Positions 6,384 to 13,532 of a stretch of 13,578 bases of DNA are shown here, one piece after another. The notes below the pieces were generated by a model. That model was not told where the DNA came from. It was given only the letters and a program-made list of their open reading frames with translations, and made no database searches. The stretch spans positions 1 to 13,578 of the forward strand of contig CANCXY010000066.1 in NCBI GenBank assembly GCA_947381875.1, in the 5' to 3' direction. The translations under genes and the position numbers were made by a program. The stretch is from an uncultured Clostridia bacterium. GTDB taxonomy: Bacteria; Bacillota; Clostridia; Oscillospirales; Ruminococcaceae. Position 1 is the stretch's first letter; every line of letters starts with the position of its first letter.

Positions 6384-6416
6384 GAACAAAAATAAAGTTT
6401 TTTACCTGAACCCGTT

Positions 6417-6444
6417 TTGACAAATGAAGCAAAACGAGTATACT
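6417..6444 (+). promoter_or_regulatory. Orphan consensus promoter (drives the candidate sRNA)
   Basis: TTGACA (6417-6422), 16 nt, TATACT (6439-6444). No plus-strand gene follows; a strong terminator begins about 55 nt after the expected transcription start (about 6451). Confidence 0.7.
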
Positions 6445-6450
6445 TAATAT

Positions 6451-6535
6451 ACATTGAAACAGATTACACCGAGCTTATATACTTTCCCACCCCTCTATGC
6501 AAAAAGCGTTGCCGAAAGGCAACGCTTTTTGCTTT
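6451..6535 (+). ncRNA. Candidate small RNA of about 80 nt
   Basis: This is the stretch between the orphan promoter and the terminator at 6501-6530. It holds no ORF with a ribosome site; the only ATG (6498) lies in the terminator stem. The 5' half contains an unpaired C-rich run, TTTCCCACCCCTCT (6483-6496), directly before the terminator. C-rich loops of this sort pair with Shine-Dalgarno regions in several known Firmicutes sRNAs. That it is transcribed and acts as an sRNA is inference; I recognise no known RNA family. Confidence 0.5.
6501..6531. terminator. Perfect bidirectional terminator
   Basis: GCGTTGCC and GGCAACGC form an 8-bp stem closed by a GAAA tetraloop (6514-6517), flanked by AAAAA on the left and TTTTT on the right. 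The textbook form works on both strands. Confidence 0.92.
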
Positions 6536-6549
6536 TCCGGAAAATAAAT

Positions 6550-6568
6550 CCCCGCCCAAAGGACGGGG
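6550..6568 (-). terminator. Stem-loop downstream of hflX
   Basis: CCCCG (6550-6554) pairs with CGGGG (6564-6568) around a 9-nt loop; on the minus strand it is followed by ATTTATTTT. It lies about 20 nt after the hflX stop and, with the hairpin at 6501-6531, should end the hflX transcript. Confidence 0.6.
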
Positions 6569-6588
6569 AAATATACAAAAAATATGTT

Positions 6589-7830
6589 TCAGATCAAGTA
6601 CGGCAGGAGGTGGTGCAGTTTCGCCGCCTCCATCACTCCTTCTAAATACAGCCCCTCGGCGCGGTATTCCTCCACTGTCACAACGCCGTGTTCGCGCAGC
6701 CAGACCGCCTCGCCTGTTTTATCATAGGGCAGCAGCGCCTTTACGCGGCGCACACGGGCGGAAAGAGCATGGTCGATCTGGTTCAGCAGCTCCTCCAGCC
6801 TTTCCCCTGTCAGCGCGCTGACGGTAATCGCTGACGGGCCAAGCAGGGCGGCGTTCGGCACACGGTCGCATTTATTGCAGACAACGATCTGCGGGATATC
6901 CGCGCAGCCAAGGCTTGCAAGCACCTCATCCGTCACAGAGAGCTGTTCGCTGGCCTGCGGGTCGGAGGCATCGCACACTTTCAAAATCACATCCGCGAAC
7001 GCGGCTTCTTCCAATGTGCTGTGAAAAGCCTCCACAAGGTTATGCGGCAGGCGGCTGACAAACCCGACTGTATCCACTGCCACGCACGCAAGCCCGGAGG
7101 GCAGCGTCAAACGGCGCGCTGTGGGGTCCAGCGTGGCAAACAGCATATCCGCCTCTTTTACCTGTGCGCCGCACAGGCGGTTCAGAAGGCTGGACTTGCC
7201 TACATTCGTATATCCCACCAGGGCAATGACAGGCACGCCGCTTTTTTTCCGGCTCTTGCGCGTCTCGGCGCGCCGCTGTTCCATTTCTGAAAGCCGCTGG
7301 CGCAGCGTGTCAATGCGGCGGCGCACATGGCGTCTATCATATTCCAACTTGCTTTCCCCCGCGCCGCGCCGGGCGCCCTCGCCGCCGCCTCCGCCGCCGC
7401 CCTGGCGTGACAAGGCGGTGCCAAGCCCCGCCAGCCGGGGCAAACGGTATTGCAGCAGGGCCAGTTCTGTTTGCAGTTTGCCCTCATTCGTCACGGCACG
7501 CTGTGCGAAAATTTCCAAAATCAGCATGGTGCGGTCGATCACGCGCACACCCAACAGCTTTTCCGTGTTGCGTATCTGACTTCCCGACAGCTCCGCGTCA
7601 AAAACAGCGCATTCAGCGCCTAAATTCTGACACAACAGCTTGCCTTCCGCAAGCCTCCCTTCGCCCAAAAAGGTGGCGGCTTCTGGCGCGTCGCGTTTCT
7701 GTACTACCTCGCCCACTGTCTCCATGCCGCACGCCTCCGCCAAAGCGGACAGCTCCGTCAGGCTTCGTTCCATATCGTATTCGCCGCAGTCCGCAGCAAA
7801 AAGGATCACTTTACTTGTTTGCTCCGTCAT
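6589..7830 (-). CDS. hflX: GTPase HflX, ribosome-splitting factor
   Basis: HflX binds the 50S subunit and splits stalled or idle 70S ribosomes in a GTP-dependent way; some relatives confer resistance to 50S-directed antibiotics. Its 413 residues fit. The N-terminal domain (about 1-140) is followed by a glycine-rich linker SRQGGGGGGGEGARRGAGESKLE (141-163) and a coiled coil (about 165-196). The GTPase domain shows GYTNVGKS (206-213), DTVGF (253-257), NKCD (319-322) and SAL (338-340). A small C-terminal domain ends at 413. I chose ATG 7830 with AAGGAGG just upstream. The frame stays open further up to 8025, but that part has no ribosome site and an unlikely composition. The seven-glycine run is longer than in most HflX proteins and is encoded by a GGC-like repeat. 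A long structured leader precedes the gene. Confidence 0.95.
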   Translation of the reverse strand: MTEQTSKVILFAADCGEYDMERSLTELSALAEACGMETVGEVVQKRDAPEAATFLGEGRLAEGKLLCQNLGAECAVFDAELSGSQIRNTEKLLGVRVIDRTMLILEIFAQRAVTNEGKLQTELALLQYRLPRLAGLGTALSRQGGGGGGGEGARRGAGESKLEYDRRHVRRRIDTLRQRLSEMEQRRAETRKSRKKSGVPVIALVGYTNVGKSSLLNRLCGAQVKEADMLFATLDPTARRLTLPSGLACVAVDTVGFVSRLPHNLVEAFHSTLEEAAFADVILKVCDASDPQASEQLSVTDEVLASLGCADIPQIVVCNKCDRVPNAALLGPSAITVSALTGERLEELLNQIDHALSARVRRVKALLPYDKTGEAVWLREHGVVTVEEYRAEGLYLEGVMEAAKLHHLLPYLI

Positions 7831-8057
7831 AGTCCTCCTTCGTGCAGCGCCGCTTTGGCCTTTCCCGGCCCGCAAAGCGCAGCACATCCTGTCGATGCAA
7901 GACGGCGCATTGCCGTCGCGGTCAGTTTGCATTCCTGATACGCATGTTCCACATTCCCTTCTTTGATGTTTTTGGCGCGGCGCACGGCCGCCGCTACCGG
8001 TGGGAGCCGGGCTGGGCCTGTGCATGAAAAGCAGGCCTGAACGCCCCCGACCGCTTA
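7831..8057 (-). promoter_or_regulatory. Long structured 5' leader of hflX (about 227 nt)
   Basis: This runs from the expected transcription start to the hflX start codon. Strong pairings on the minus strand include GCGGCG/CGCCGC (7977-7994) and GACGGC/GCCGTC (7901-7917), the latter enclosed by ATGCAA/TTGCAT. A long imperfect hairpin built on GTGC...GCAC ends a few nt before the ribosome site. A short upstream ORF, ATG 7945 to TGA 7922 (MRIRNAN), has AGAAGGG about 11 nt upstream. There is no U run, so intrinsic termination in the leader is not evident. It matches no riboswitch family that I recognise. Confidence 0.5.
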
Positions 8058-8062
8058 GCGGT
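8050..8062. promoter_or_regulatory. 13-bp palindrome at the hflX transcription start
   Basis: ACCGCTTAGCGGT is a perfect inverted repeat (6-1-6) centred on 8056, directly at the expected start of the hflX transcript. It could be an operator or a 5'-end stem-loop that protects the mRNA. Confidence 0.45.
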
Positions 8063-8063
8063 T

Positions 8064-8092
8064 ATTATACCCCATTTTTCCCTGCGCGTCAA
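8064..8092 (-). promoter_or_regulatory. Promoter of hflX
   Basis: The minus strand reads TTGACG (8087-8092), 17 nt, TATAAT (8064-8069), a near-consensus promoter. No other promoter of similar quality is seen nearer to the gene. Confidence 0.75.
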
Positions 8093-8252
8093 ATAGATTT
8101 TCCATGTTTTCCCGCGCTATTCCCCCACCGAAAGTTCGGGAAACGCTGCCGAACCCATTGATTTCCAGGGAGTATCCAATGCAGGGAAACACACGAAAAT
8201 AGATCCGCGATGTGGACACTCCCAATTTTCCGCAGCCATCGGGGAAATCGGA
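8093..8252. other. Gene-free block between the hflX and recQ promoters with inverted repeats
   Basis: No ORF is supported here. GTTCGG (8134-8139) can pair either with CCGAA just upstream (8128-8132) or with CCGAAC downstream (8149-8154), two exclusive hairpins. An 11-nt inverted repeat joins GGGAGTATCCA (8168-8178) and TGGACACTCCC (8213-8223), with one A-C mismatch on the plus strand that becomes a G-U pair in minus-strand RNA. Function unknown. Confidence 0.45.
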
Positions 8253-8281
8253 TTGACAAGGGGGATTTTTGATATTACAAT
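8253..8281 (+). promoter_or_regulatory. Promoter of recQ
   Basis: TTGACA (8253-8258), 17 nt, TACAAT (8276-8281). Transcription should begin near 8288, leaving about 29 nt of leader with the ribosome site AGGAG (8305-8309). Confidence 0.8.
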
Positions 8282-8316
8282 CAGAATAAGAAGAAAAATA
8301 TGTCAGGAGCGTTCGG

Positions 8317-10212
8317 ATGGATCAATATACAGTCTTAAAACAATACTTCGGGCATACAGCTTTCCGGGCCGGGCAGGCGGAACTGATCAACGCCATCCTG
8401 TCAGGGCGGGATGTTTTGGGTGTTATGCCGACTGGTGGCGGGAAATCCATGTGCTACCAGATACCCGCCATCCTGCTGCCGGGCGTTACGCTGGTGATCT
8501 CCCCACTCATTTCCCTGATGACCGATCAGGTAGCGGCATTGACAAAGGCAGGCGTACAGGCCGCGGCCATCAACAGCTCCCTTTCGAGCGACCAGCTTTA
8601 TCAGATATACGACCAGGCGCGCCGAGGGGCGTATAAGCTGTTGTATGTCGCACCCGAACGTTTGGGCACACCGTCATTTTGCGCGCTGGCGCAGGAACTT
8701 TCCATCCCACTGGTAGCGGTGGATGAAGCGCACTGCATTTCGCAGTGGGGGCAGGATTTCCGCCCAAGCTACCTGAAAATCGTCGATTTTCTCAATTCTC
8801 TCCCCCGCCGCCCCACGGTGGCCGCGTTTACCGCTACAGCGACGGCGGATGTGCGGGAGGATATCATGCGCCTGCTGTCGCTGAATGACCCGTTCTGCAC
8901 CGTTACAGGCTTTGACCGGCCCAACCTGTTTTTCGATGTGCAGCGGCCCAAACATAAAATGGCCGCTTTGCTGGAGCTGATCCGGGAACGGGAGGGAAAA
9001 AGCGGGATCGTATACTGCGCGACTCGCGCCCATGTGGAACAGGTATGCGAGGGGCTTTGCCGCGCAGGCATCCCGGCCACGCGGTACCATGCCGGGTTGG
9101 ATGAAGTGGAGCGCCACAAAAACCAGGACGATTTTCAATTTGACCGCAAAACAGTCATGGCCGCCACCAACGCCTTTGGGATGGGCATTGATAAATCTAA
9201 TGTCAGTTTCGTGATCCACTACAGCATGCCCACCAGTTTGGAGGCATACTATCAGGAAGCGGGCCGCGCCGGGCGCGACGGTGAAGCGGCGGACTGCATC
9301 CTGTTTTTTGCTGTGCAGGACCTCCACACTGCCCGCTTCTTCATTGAAAACAGCGGCAATGAGGAAATAGAGGAAGAAGACCGGCAAATGCTCCGTCAGC
9401 GGGACAGGCAGCGCCTGAACGCAATGATCGGATACTGCAAAACCACCGGCTGTCTGCGCGGCTATATCCTCGACTATTTCGGTCAGGCGCATGAGCCTTC
9501 CTGCGGGAACTGCGGGAATTGCAGCGGGGAGTTTCGGATGGTGGATATCACAATCCCCGCCCAGATGATCCTTTCCTGTGTGGTGCGCGTACAACTGAAA
9601 CTGCGCTACTATATCGGGAAAGCGCTCATTGTCCGCATCCTCTGCGGCAGTAAAGACCAGCGCATCCAGGAATTGGGGCTGGACAACCTTTCCACCTATG
9701 GCCTGATGAAAGAAAAATCGCGCACATTTGTACGCGATTGTGTGGATTTTCTGGAATCCGAAGGGTATCTCTGGACAAACCCCTCCCATTTGACGCTGGA
9801 ACCCAAAGCGCCGGCTTCCGATGTGCTGTTCCACAGCAAAAAGGTACTTATGCCGGTGCGGAAAGGGGCGCTCTCGGCTCCGTCGGACGCCAATCATGCG
9901 GAGCCAGCCGGGAAGGGGCGGAAGAAGCAGAGGTCGGCGCTCAGTTCCCCCGACGCCGAGCTTCTGCTCTCCATCCTCAAAGAGACACGGACACGGCTGG
10001 CACAGCAGGAAAACGTTCCGGCATATATCATTTTCTCCAATGCCACCCTGATAGATATGGCGGAGAAAAAGCCACGCACCATGGAACAGTTCTTTTTGGT
10101 ATCCGGTGTGGGGCAGTACAAGGCCGCGCGCTACGGCGACGCCTTTCTGCGGGTGATTGCCGCCTATGAGGACGGCCCACAGGACGCGATTACCAATTTT
10201 GATGAAGCGTAG
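8317..10212 (+). CDS. recQ: ATP-dependent DNA helicase RecQ
   Basis: A 3'-5' DNA helicase for recombination and replication-fork repair. The 631 residues carry the full RecQ layout. The helicase core has Walker A MPTGGGKS (37-44), DEAH (136-139) followed by the RecQ-specific aromatic loop CISQWGQDFRPSY (140-152), and motif VI QEAGRAGRDG (313-322). The zinc site is C379, C396, C399 and C402, one residue shifted from E. coli C380/C397/C400/C403. The RQC winged helix follows (about 410-505), then a basic linker, and an HRDC domain at about 543-618. ATG 8317 has AGGAG 7 nt upstream. The gene is monocistronic and divergent from hflX. Nothing is missing; orthology is secure, though a second RecQ paralogue elsewhere cannot be excluded. 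Confidence 0.96.
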   Translation: MDQYTVLKQYFGHTAFRAGQAELINAILSGRDVLGVMPTGGGKSMCYQIPAILLPGVTLVISPLISLMTDQVAALTKAGVQAAAINSSLSSDQLYQIYDQARRGAYKLLYVAPERLGTPSFCALAQELSIPLVAVDEAHCISQWGQDFRPSYLKIVDFLNSLPRRPTVAAFTATATADVREDIMRLLSLNDPFCTVTGFDRPNLFFDVQRPKHKMAALLELIREREGKSGIVYCATRAHVEQVCEGLCRAGIPATRYHAGLDEVERHKNQDDFQFDRKTVMAATNAFGMGIDKSNVSFVIHYSMPTSLEAYYQEAGRAGRDGEAADCILFFAVQDLHTARFFIENSGNEEIEEEDRQMLRQRDRQRLNAMIGYCKTTGCLRGYILDYFGQAHEPSCGNCGNCSGEFRMVDITIPAQMILSCVVRVQLKLRYYIGKALIVRILCGSKDQRIQELGLDNLSTYGLMKEKSRTFVRDCVDFLESEGYLWTNPSHLTLEPKAPASDVLFHSKKVLMPVRKGALSAPSDANHAEPAGKGRKKQRSALSSPDAELLLSILKETRTRLAQQENVPAYIIFSNATLIDMAEKKPRTMEQFFLVSGVGQYKAARYGDAFLRVIAAYEDGPQDAITNFDEA

Positions 10213-10222
10213 GATCACTCTG

Positions 10223-10255
10223 CTGTTTCTCCCCGCTTTCAGCGGGGAGAAACAG
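10223..10255. terminator. Perfect 15-bp stem-loop between convergent recQ and the ABC operon
   Basis: CTGTTTCTCCCCGCT (10223-10237) and AGCGGGGAGAAACAG (10241-10255) pair without a mismatch around a TTC loop. Neither strand has a real T run after it, so it may end transcripts by another route or mark mRNA 3' ends. Confidence 0.65.
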
Positions 10256-10267
10256 ACAAAATATGGT

Positions 10268-11044
10268 TCACGATCCGGTCGATTTGTATTTCCGCACGCC
10301 GACTCGCCATACAATCCAGCAGGGCACAACAAACAGACACGCCGCCAGCGGCAGGAACGCATAGCCGAGGCTGCTGCTCCTGCCCAGGACATATAACAGC
10401 GGATAGTACTGCACCAGAGCATACGGGATGACAAAGGTGCAGAAGGTCAGCATCCCTTTTCCATAGATGCCCAGCGGATATTTGCCATGCTCCACAGCAC
10501 CATATGTGAATACGTTCATAAATTCCAGCCCCTGTAAGGTGAAAAACGCGATTGCGCCATCCAACAGGAACAATGCGGAGAACAGCACCGCGCCGCCGGT
10601 CACCATAAACAGGACGGTGCAGATTTTCAAAAAGGTCCAGTCCACCGGGCAGCTTACAAGCCCATAAATCAGCATGACAGCCCCTTGCAGAAGCGCGCCG
10701 ATCCGCACAAAATCCACCCGGAACGCCAGCACCTGGAAAATTTCGTTGCGGGGGCGGCAGAGGATTCGGTCAAATTCCCCATTGGCAATCATGCCGGCGA
10801 ATACCTTGAAGCCGGAGGCAAACATCTGTGCGATAGAAAAACCCATGAGCATGATGCCGTAGCAGAGCAGTACTTCCTCATAATTGAACCCTGCCACCGT
10901 ATGGAAGCGCTGGAACATGAAAAAAATGCCCAGGAAGACGCTGAACGAGGTAAAAAAGGAGCCAATCACCGTAGCGAAAAAGGAGCCCTTATACTGCATC
11001 ACGCTTTTCAGGTGGATCGTAAAATATTTCCAATACAGCCGCAT
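10268..11044 (-). CDS. ABC-2-type exporter permease, COG3694-like
   Basis: A 258-residue integral membrane subunit of an ABC exporter. About six membrane segments are visible, including 21-44, 56-78, 114-131, 139-165, 200-216 and 227-248, with the cytoplasmic motif NGEFDRILCRPRNEIFQV (88-105) typical of these permeases. The ATG (11044) comes 5 nt after the stop of the upstream permease, and its ribosome site GGGAGG lies inside that gene's last codons, so the two are coupled. It is the last gene of the operon. The substrate is unknown. Confidence 0.88.
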   Translation of the reverse strand: MRLYWKYFTIHLKSVMQYKGSFFATVIGSFFTSFSVFLGIFFMFQRFHTVAGFNYEEVLLCYGIMLMGFSIAQMFASGFKVFAGMIANGEFDRILCRPRNEIFQVLAFRVDFVRIGALLQGAVMLIYGLVSCPVDWTFLKICTVLFMVTGGAVLFSALFLLDGAIAFFTLQGLEFMNVFTYGAVEHGKYPLGIYGKGMLTFCTFVIPYALVQYYPLLYVLGRSSSLGYAFLPLAACLFVVPCWIVWRVGVRKYKSTGS

Positions 11045-11049
11045 TGCTT

Positions 11050-11853
11050 CTACCCTCCCTGTATGACAACATGTTTCAGCTCAAAGCGCTCCATCAGCTT
11101 GCCAAGCCCCACCAGCGCCACAGCCCAGAACGCCTGCAAAGCGACCTGCCAGAGCATTTCCCCGCCACACAAATCGCCGCTGTAGATACGCAGCGGCACA
11201 TTGCCCATACTGGAAAACGGCAGGAATTCCAAAAAGCGCCGGACAGGGTCCGGGAAAAACGGGAGCGGGATGATTGAACCCATACAGAAATCGCTGAGGC
11301 CAATGGCGATCAACCGTACCCCGCGCGGGGAAATGGTGTGGAACGTTGTCATGTATACGATCATGCCCAGCGCTGTAACAACGCATAATGCCAAAAATAG
11401 CGACAGCAGGAACCACAGGAACGTGCGGAGGTCTAGTGGGGCGGCCAGCCCATACGGCGCGGGGATCAGCGCGGCAACAAGGAGCGTCGGCCAGCAACGC
11501 AGAAACGCCGCCGAAACACGGCTGGCCGCGGAGCGCGCATACCACATGGGGTATACCCCCACGGGGCGGCACAGCTCATACGCCACATTCCCGCTCTGGA
11601 TCACAGAGAAAAATTCCCCGTCCAGCCCATTGAATGAGAGCAGCAGCAAAAGCGCCTGACGCAGCCAGATATAGCTGCTCAACGCCTGGAAGGTCATGGG
11701 AAACGCGGCGGGGTCGCTTTGATAAAACGCCCGGAAAGCCAAAATCTCCATCGCGCCCCAGAAAAACTGGCAGATCAAGCCGCCCAAAGCGGCGGCGCGG
11801 TATTGCAAGCCCGTGAGGAACCGCATGCGGAAATAAGCAAAATATTTTTTCAT
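11050..11853 (-). CDS. ABC-2-type exporter permease, COG4587-like
   Basis: A 267-residue membrane protein, partner of the following permease. About six membrane segments are visible (about 20-40, 58-75, 114-133, 143-172, 180-200, 235-255), with the cytoplasmic motif NVAYELCRPVGVYPMWY (89-105), which parallels NGEFDRILCRPRNEI in the other permease. The two are therefore probably a heterodimer. ATG 11853 follows the ATPase stop by 12 nt, with GAGGGTGG as ribosome site. Two related permeases plus one ATPase is the usual layout of this uncharacterised exporter class. Confidence 0.88.
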   Translation of the reverse strand: MKKYFAYFRMRFLTGLQYRAAALGGLICQFFWGAMEILAFRAFYQSDPAAFPMTFQALSSYIWLRQALLLLLSFNGLDGEFFSVIQSGNVAYELCRPVGVYPMWYARSAASRVSAAFLRCWPTLLVAALIPAPYGLAAPLDLRTFLWFLLSLFLALCVVTALGMIVYMTTFHTISPRGVRLIAIGLSDFCMGSIIPLPFFPDPVRRFLEFLPFSSMGNVPLRIYSGDLCGGEMLWQVALQAFWAVALVGLGKLMERFELKHVVIQGG

Positions 11854-11865
11854 GGCCCGCCACCC

Positions 11866-12654
11866 TCAAACATCATACTTTTTGTAGAGCTGGGCAAGCG
11901 TCTCGTCGATATGCTCACCGCCGCGCCGGATATCCTCCAGCCCGCCGTCCAGCAGTACTTTCCCTTTCCCAATCAGGATGATGCGGCTGGCAAGCGCCTC
12001 AATATCCTGCATGTCATGCGTTGTTAAAATCACCGTGGTGCGGCGCTCGGCGTTCAGCCGCTTGATAAAATCCCGCACCGCCAATTTGGACACCGCGTCC
12101 AGCCCGATGGTTGGTTCATCCAGGAACAAAATTTTCGGGCTATGCAGCAGGGACGCTGCGATTTCACAGCGCATGCGCTGGCCCAAAGAAAGCTGCCGCG
12201 TCGGTGTACGCAGCAGATCGGCAAGGTTCAAAAGCTGTGTCAGTTCATCTACATTGCGGCGGTATACGCTGTCGGGGATCGCATAGATTTCCCGCAGAAG
12301 CTCGAACGAATCGGTTACGGGCACATCCCACCAGAGCTGGCTGCGCTGGCCGAACACCACGCCGATCTGCTTTACATGGCGCACCCGCTCTTTCCACGGC
12401 ACGCGCCCGTCGACAAGGCACTCGCCGCTGTCCGGCGTCAAAATCCCACTCAAAATCTTGATGGTGCTGGATTTCCCTGCCCCGTTCGGCCCTATGTAGC
12501 CCACCATATCCCCGTCACGCACCGTAAAGGTGATGCCGTCCAGGGCATGGATTTCCTCATATTCCCGATGGAACAGGGCCTTGACTGCCTGCGAAAACCC
12601 GGCCTCCCGCCGGGACACCTTGAAAGTCTTTCGCAGGTCCTTCACTTCGATCAT
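11866..12654 (-). CDS. ABC exporter ATP-binding protein, COG4586-like
   Basis: ATPase of the three-gene exporter, 262 residues. From the chosen start, Walker A GPNGAGKS is at 55-62, the Q-loop Q103 in VVFGQRSQLWWDVP, the signature LSLGQRMR at 155-162, Walker B ILFLDEP at 175-181 and the H-loop H213. The form LSLGQRMRCEIA and GQRSQLWWDVP are typical of the COG4586 group. I chose ATG 12654, with GGAG 8 nt upstream. A GTG three codons earlier touches that ribosome site and cannot be the start. It is first in the operon and drives export or extrusion through the two permeases in the cytoplasmic membrane; the cargo is unknown. Confidence 0.93.
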   Translation of the reverse strand: MIEVKDLRKTFKVSRREAGFSQAVKALFHREYEEIHALDGITFTVRDGDMVGYIGPNGAGKSSTIKILSGILTPDSGECLVDGRVPWKERVRHVKQIGVVFGQRSQLWWDVPVTDSFELLREIYAIPDSVYRRNVDELTQLLNLADLLRTPTRQLSLGQRMRCEIAASLLHSPKILFLDEPTIGLDAVSKLAVRDFIKRLNAERRTTVILTTHDMQDIEALASRIILIGKGKVLLDGGLEDIRRGGEHIDETLAQLYKKYDV

Positions 12655-12713
12655 TCTGAACACTCCTTTCTAATCTGCCATTTTGGGTTCTGCGCACGGC
12701 CACAGACTCCTTA

Positions 12714-12732
12714 TCCCCGCCAAAGGCGGGGA
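12714..12732. repeat. Stem-loop at the 5' end of the ABC operon transcript
   Basis: TCCCCGCC (12714-12721) and GGCGGGGA (12725-12732) pair perfectly around AAA. The expected transcription start of the ABC operon (about 12732) falls at its edge, so the mRNA would begin with this hairpin. On the plus strand it is followed by CTTTTAATT and could stop plus-strand transcripts. Confidence 0.55.
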
Positions 12733-12738
12733 CTTTTA

Positions 12739-12767
12739 ATTGTACAGAAAAGGGCTGTTTGTGTCAA
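12739..12767 (-). promoter_or_regulatory. Promoter of the ABC exporter operon
   Basis: The minus strand reads TTGACA (12762-12767), 17 nt, TACAAT (12739-12744). About 78 nt separate the expected start of transcription from the ATPase start codon. Confidence 0.8.
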
Positions 12768-12847
12768 TTCCCAAATTCCTTTATCCTGTAATTTCAGCGT
12801 ATATTACAAATAGAAACATCTGTTTTCAGTGTTTCTTCACAAAGAAA

Positions 12848-12876
12848 GCCCTGTCCGGCGGGAACACGGACAGGGC
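12848..12876. terminator. Terminator of the chemotaxis receptor gene
   Basis: GCCCTGTCCG (12848-12857) and CGGACAGGGC (12867-12876) form a 10-bp stem with a 9-nt loop. TTTCTTT follows on the minus strand and CTTTTT on the plus strand, so it can act both ways; its main job is the receptor gene ending at 12922. Confidence 0.82.
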
Positions 12877-12921
12877 CTTTTTGATATATGTTTTATAGCG
12901 GAAAGGAATAGATAAAAAGGG

Positions 12922-13532
12922 TCATTCCTTCGCAAGTGTGAATTGATCCACGAGCTGCTTGAGACTGTCGGCTTCGGCGGAAAGCTCTTCGCTGGTTGCG
13001 GCGCTCTCCTGGGCGGTGGCGCTGTTTGTCTGCACCACACCGGAAATCTGGTCGACGCCCTCTGTCACCTGCGCGAGAGCCGTCGTCTGCTTGGCCACCG
13101 CCTCCACCACAATGTTCATCTGTGCCGTGACGTGCCCTGCCAGTTCGTTCGTCAGTTCCAGCGATTGGGTAACATTTGTCACAGCCTCGCTGCCTTCCGA
13201 AACGGCGGTGATCGATTCTTCTATCAAATCCTTGGTAGCTTTTGCCGCTTCATCTGATTTGGATGCAAGGTTCCGCACCTCATCCGCCACCACGGCAAAG
13301 CCTTTGCCCGCGGTGCCCGCGCGCGCCGCCTCTACCGCCGCGTTCAGCGCAAGGATATTGGTATTGAACGCGATATTTTCGATTGTGGAAATGATTTTGG
13401 AAATCTGGCGGGACGATTCCGAAATTTTGTTCATCGCCTCGTTCAGTCCCCGCACATATTCCACACTGGTGCCAAGCTGCGCCCCGGCGCGCCCGACATA
13501 CTGGCCCGCCTCCTCTGCGGCGGCGGCTGTCT
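12922..13532 (-). CDS. Methyl-accepting chemotaxis protein, C-terminal signalling domain (partial)
   Basis: Only the cytoplasmic signalling end of a chemoreceptor is present, about 200 residues. The hairpin tip is ENIAFNTNILALNAAVEAARAG, followed by GKGFAVVADEVRNLASKS, the contact region for CheA and CheW. Long heptad helices follow, ending in LVDQFTLAKE. The segment TSEELSAEADSLKQLV near the end is the usual last methylation/adaptation helix of these receptors. The sensor part is missing. The coding sequence is cut at 13532 where adapter begins, so the truncation is a library or assembly artefact and not a mutation. The codon read across the junction (TAG) is not genomic. No pentapeptide for CheR tethering is seen at the C-terminus. 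Confidence 0.93.

Noticed and set aside
6417..6821. A 134-codon plus-strand open frame
   Set aside because: It starts in the -35 box of the orphan promoter, passes through the terminator hairpin and runs antisense into hflX.
7831..8025. A 65-residue N-terminal extension of HflX
   Set aside because: The frame is open, but it has no ribosome site, an Arg/Cys-rich composition unlike HflX, and a perfect AAGGAGG site lies at the internal ATG 7830.
8674..10434. A 586-codon minus-strand open frame
   Set aside because: It is a mirror of recQ, which is complete with all helicase, zinc and HRDC motifs. The antisense product has no recognisable domain.
1..13532. CRISPR array, transposase, phage or defence genes
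   Set aside because: No spaced direct repeats, terminal inverted repeats with transposase, or phage/defence protein motifs were seen.
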